Shown piece after piece: positions 6,135 through 6,225 of a stretch of DNA of 6,225 bases. Positions within the stretch are counted from its first letter, which is position 1; every line of letters starts with the position of its first letter. Both the position numbers and the translations under genes were made by a program. Under the pieces are notes generated by a model. The model was not told where the DNA came from. It searched no databases and was given only the letters and a program-made list of their open reading frames with translations. Source of the stretch: Anaerolineales bacterium (lineage in GTDB: Bacteria; Chloroflexota; Anaerolineae; Anaerolineales; Villigracilaceae); NCBI GenBank assembly GCA_017882065.1, contig JADGQD010000123.1:1-6225 (forward strand), in the 5' to 3' direction.

Positions 6135-6225
6135 CATCTCCTGTATTTACGCAGTACCCTGTGAAAGCCTGGTGCAAACCCCGAGTTTATGAAAACCGTG
6201 TTCGACAGACATACAGCAATACGCT

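Larger units (their letters stand above)
5887..6225. other. Region without a recognised gene, upstream of dnaE
   Basis: This 339-base stretch is more AT-rich than the genes in its left part. It contains the dnaE leader and promoter, two CACAAAGG(G/A) 9-mers (6002-6019) and a nested hairpin (6101-6134). Beyond about 6060 both strands have frames open to the window edge. On the - strand about 54 codons end at a TAA (6062-6064) with the C-terminus ...TTVFFEWKFAYP. On the + strand one frame is open from 6056, and another offers an ATG at 6189 (MKTVFDRHTAIR...) with no clear Shine-Dalgarno sequence. None matches a family I recognise and the two strands cannot both be coding, so none is called as a gene. 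Confidence 0.5.

Noticed and set aside
6110..6140. Resemblance to the SRP RNA tip (CCGGAGG...GCAGCC)
   Set aside because: The GGAA-type tetraloop and the symmetric internal loop are missing, and the flanks do not form the SRP helix; the local pairing is better explained by GACGGCT/AGCCGTC.

Overview
The window is 6.2 kb of GC-rich bacterial chromosome. Two transcription units converge: three short, tightly packed genes on the + strand (1-1923) and one very long gene on the - strand (1954-5886). About 340 bases of non-coding or unassigned DNA follow (5887-6225). The DnaE type (active-looking PHP domain, long proline-rich linker, extra C-terminal domain), the AAC(3)-like subfamily and the short tandem repeats between genes all fit Chloroflexota, perhaps Anaerolineae. 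This assignment rests on family resemblance remembered from known proteins. No marker gene settles it.

The left unit starts with the 3' part of an M23 (lysostaphin-type) zinc peptidase gene whose 5' end lies outside the window. A shortened short-chain dehydrogenase/reductase (SDR) gene follows 8 bases later, with its Shine-Dalgarno sequence overlapping the peptidase stop codon. One base after the SDR stop, an AAC(3)-family N-acetyltransferase gene begins. The spacing suggests one co-transcribed, translationally coupled operon, although the three families have no known common pathway. An intrinsic terminator overlaps the acetyltransferase stop codon and fills the 30-base gap to the end of dnaE.

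The right unit is dnaE, the catalytic alpha subunit of DNA polymerase III (1310 aa). All catalytic aspartates, a consensus sliding-clamp motif (QLSLF) and a complete set of PHP metal ligands are visible. An unusual in-frame array of three 24-bp repeats encodes (QSPxxLPG)3 just before the helix-hairpin-helix region. An extended -10 promoter (TGCTATAAT) lies about 45 bases upstream of the dnaE start. Four tandem 7-mers fill the short leader where a Shine-Dalgarno sequence would be expected.

The right-hand tail (5887-6225) holds the dnaE promoter, short tandem repeats, a 7-bp hairpin with a nested stem, and open frames that run off the window edge without a recognisable product. I see no CRISPR array, tRNA, rRNA, insertion sequence or clear new multi-gene system. 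The most unusual items are the repeat array inside dnaE, the shortened SDR lacking the catalytic serine, and the repeat-built dnaE leader.
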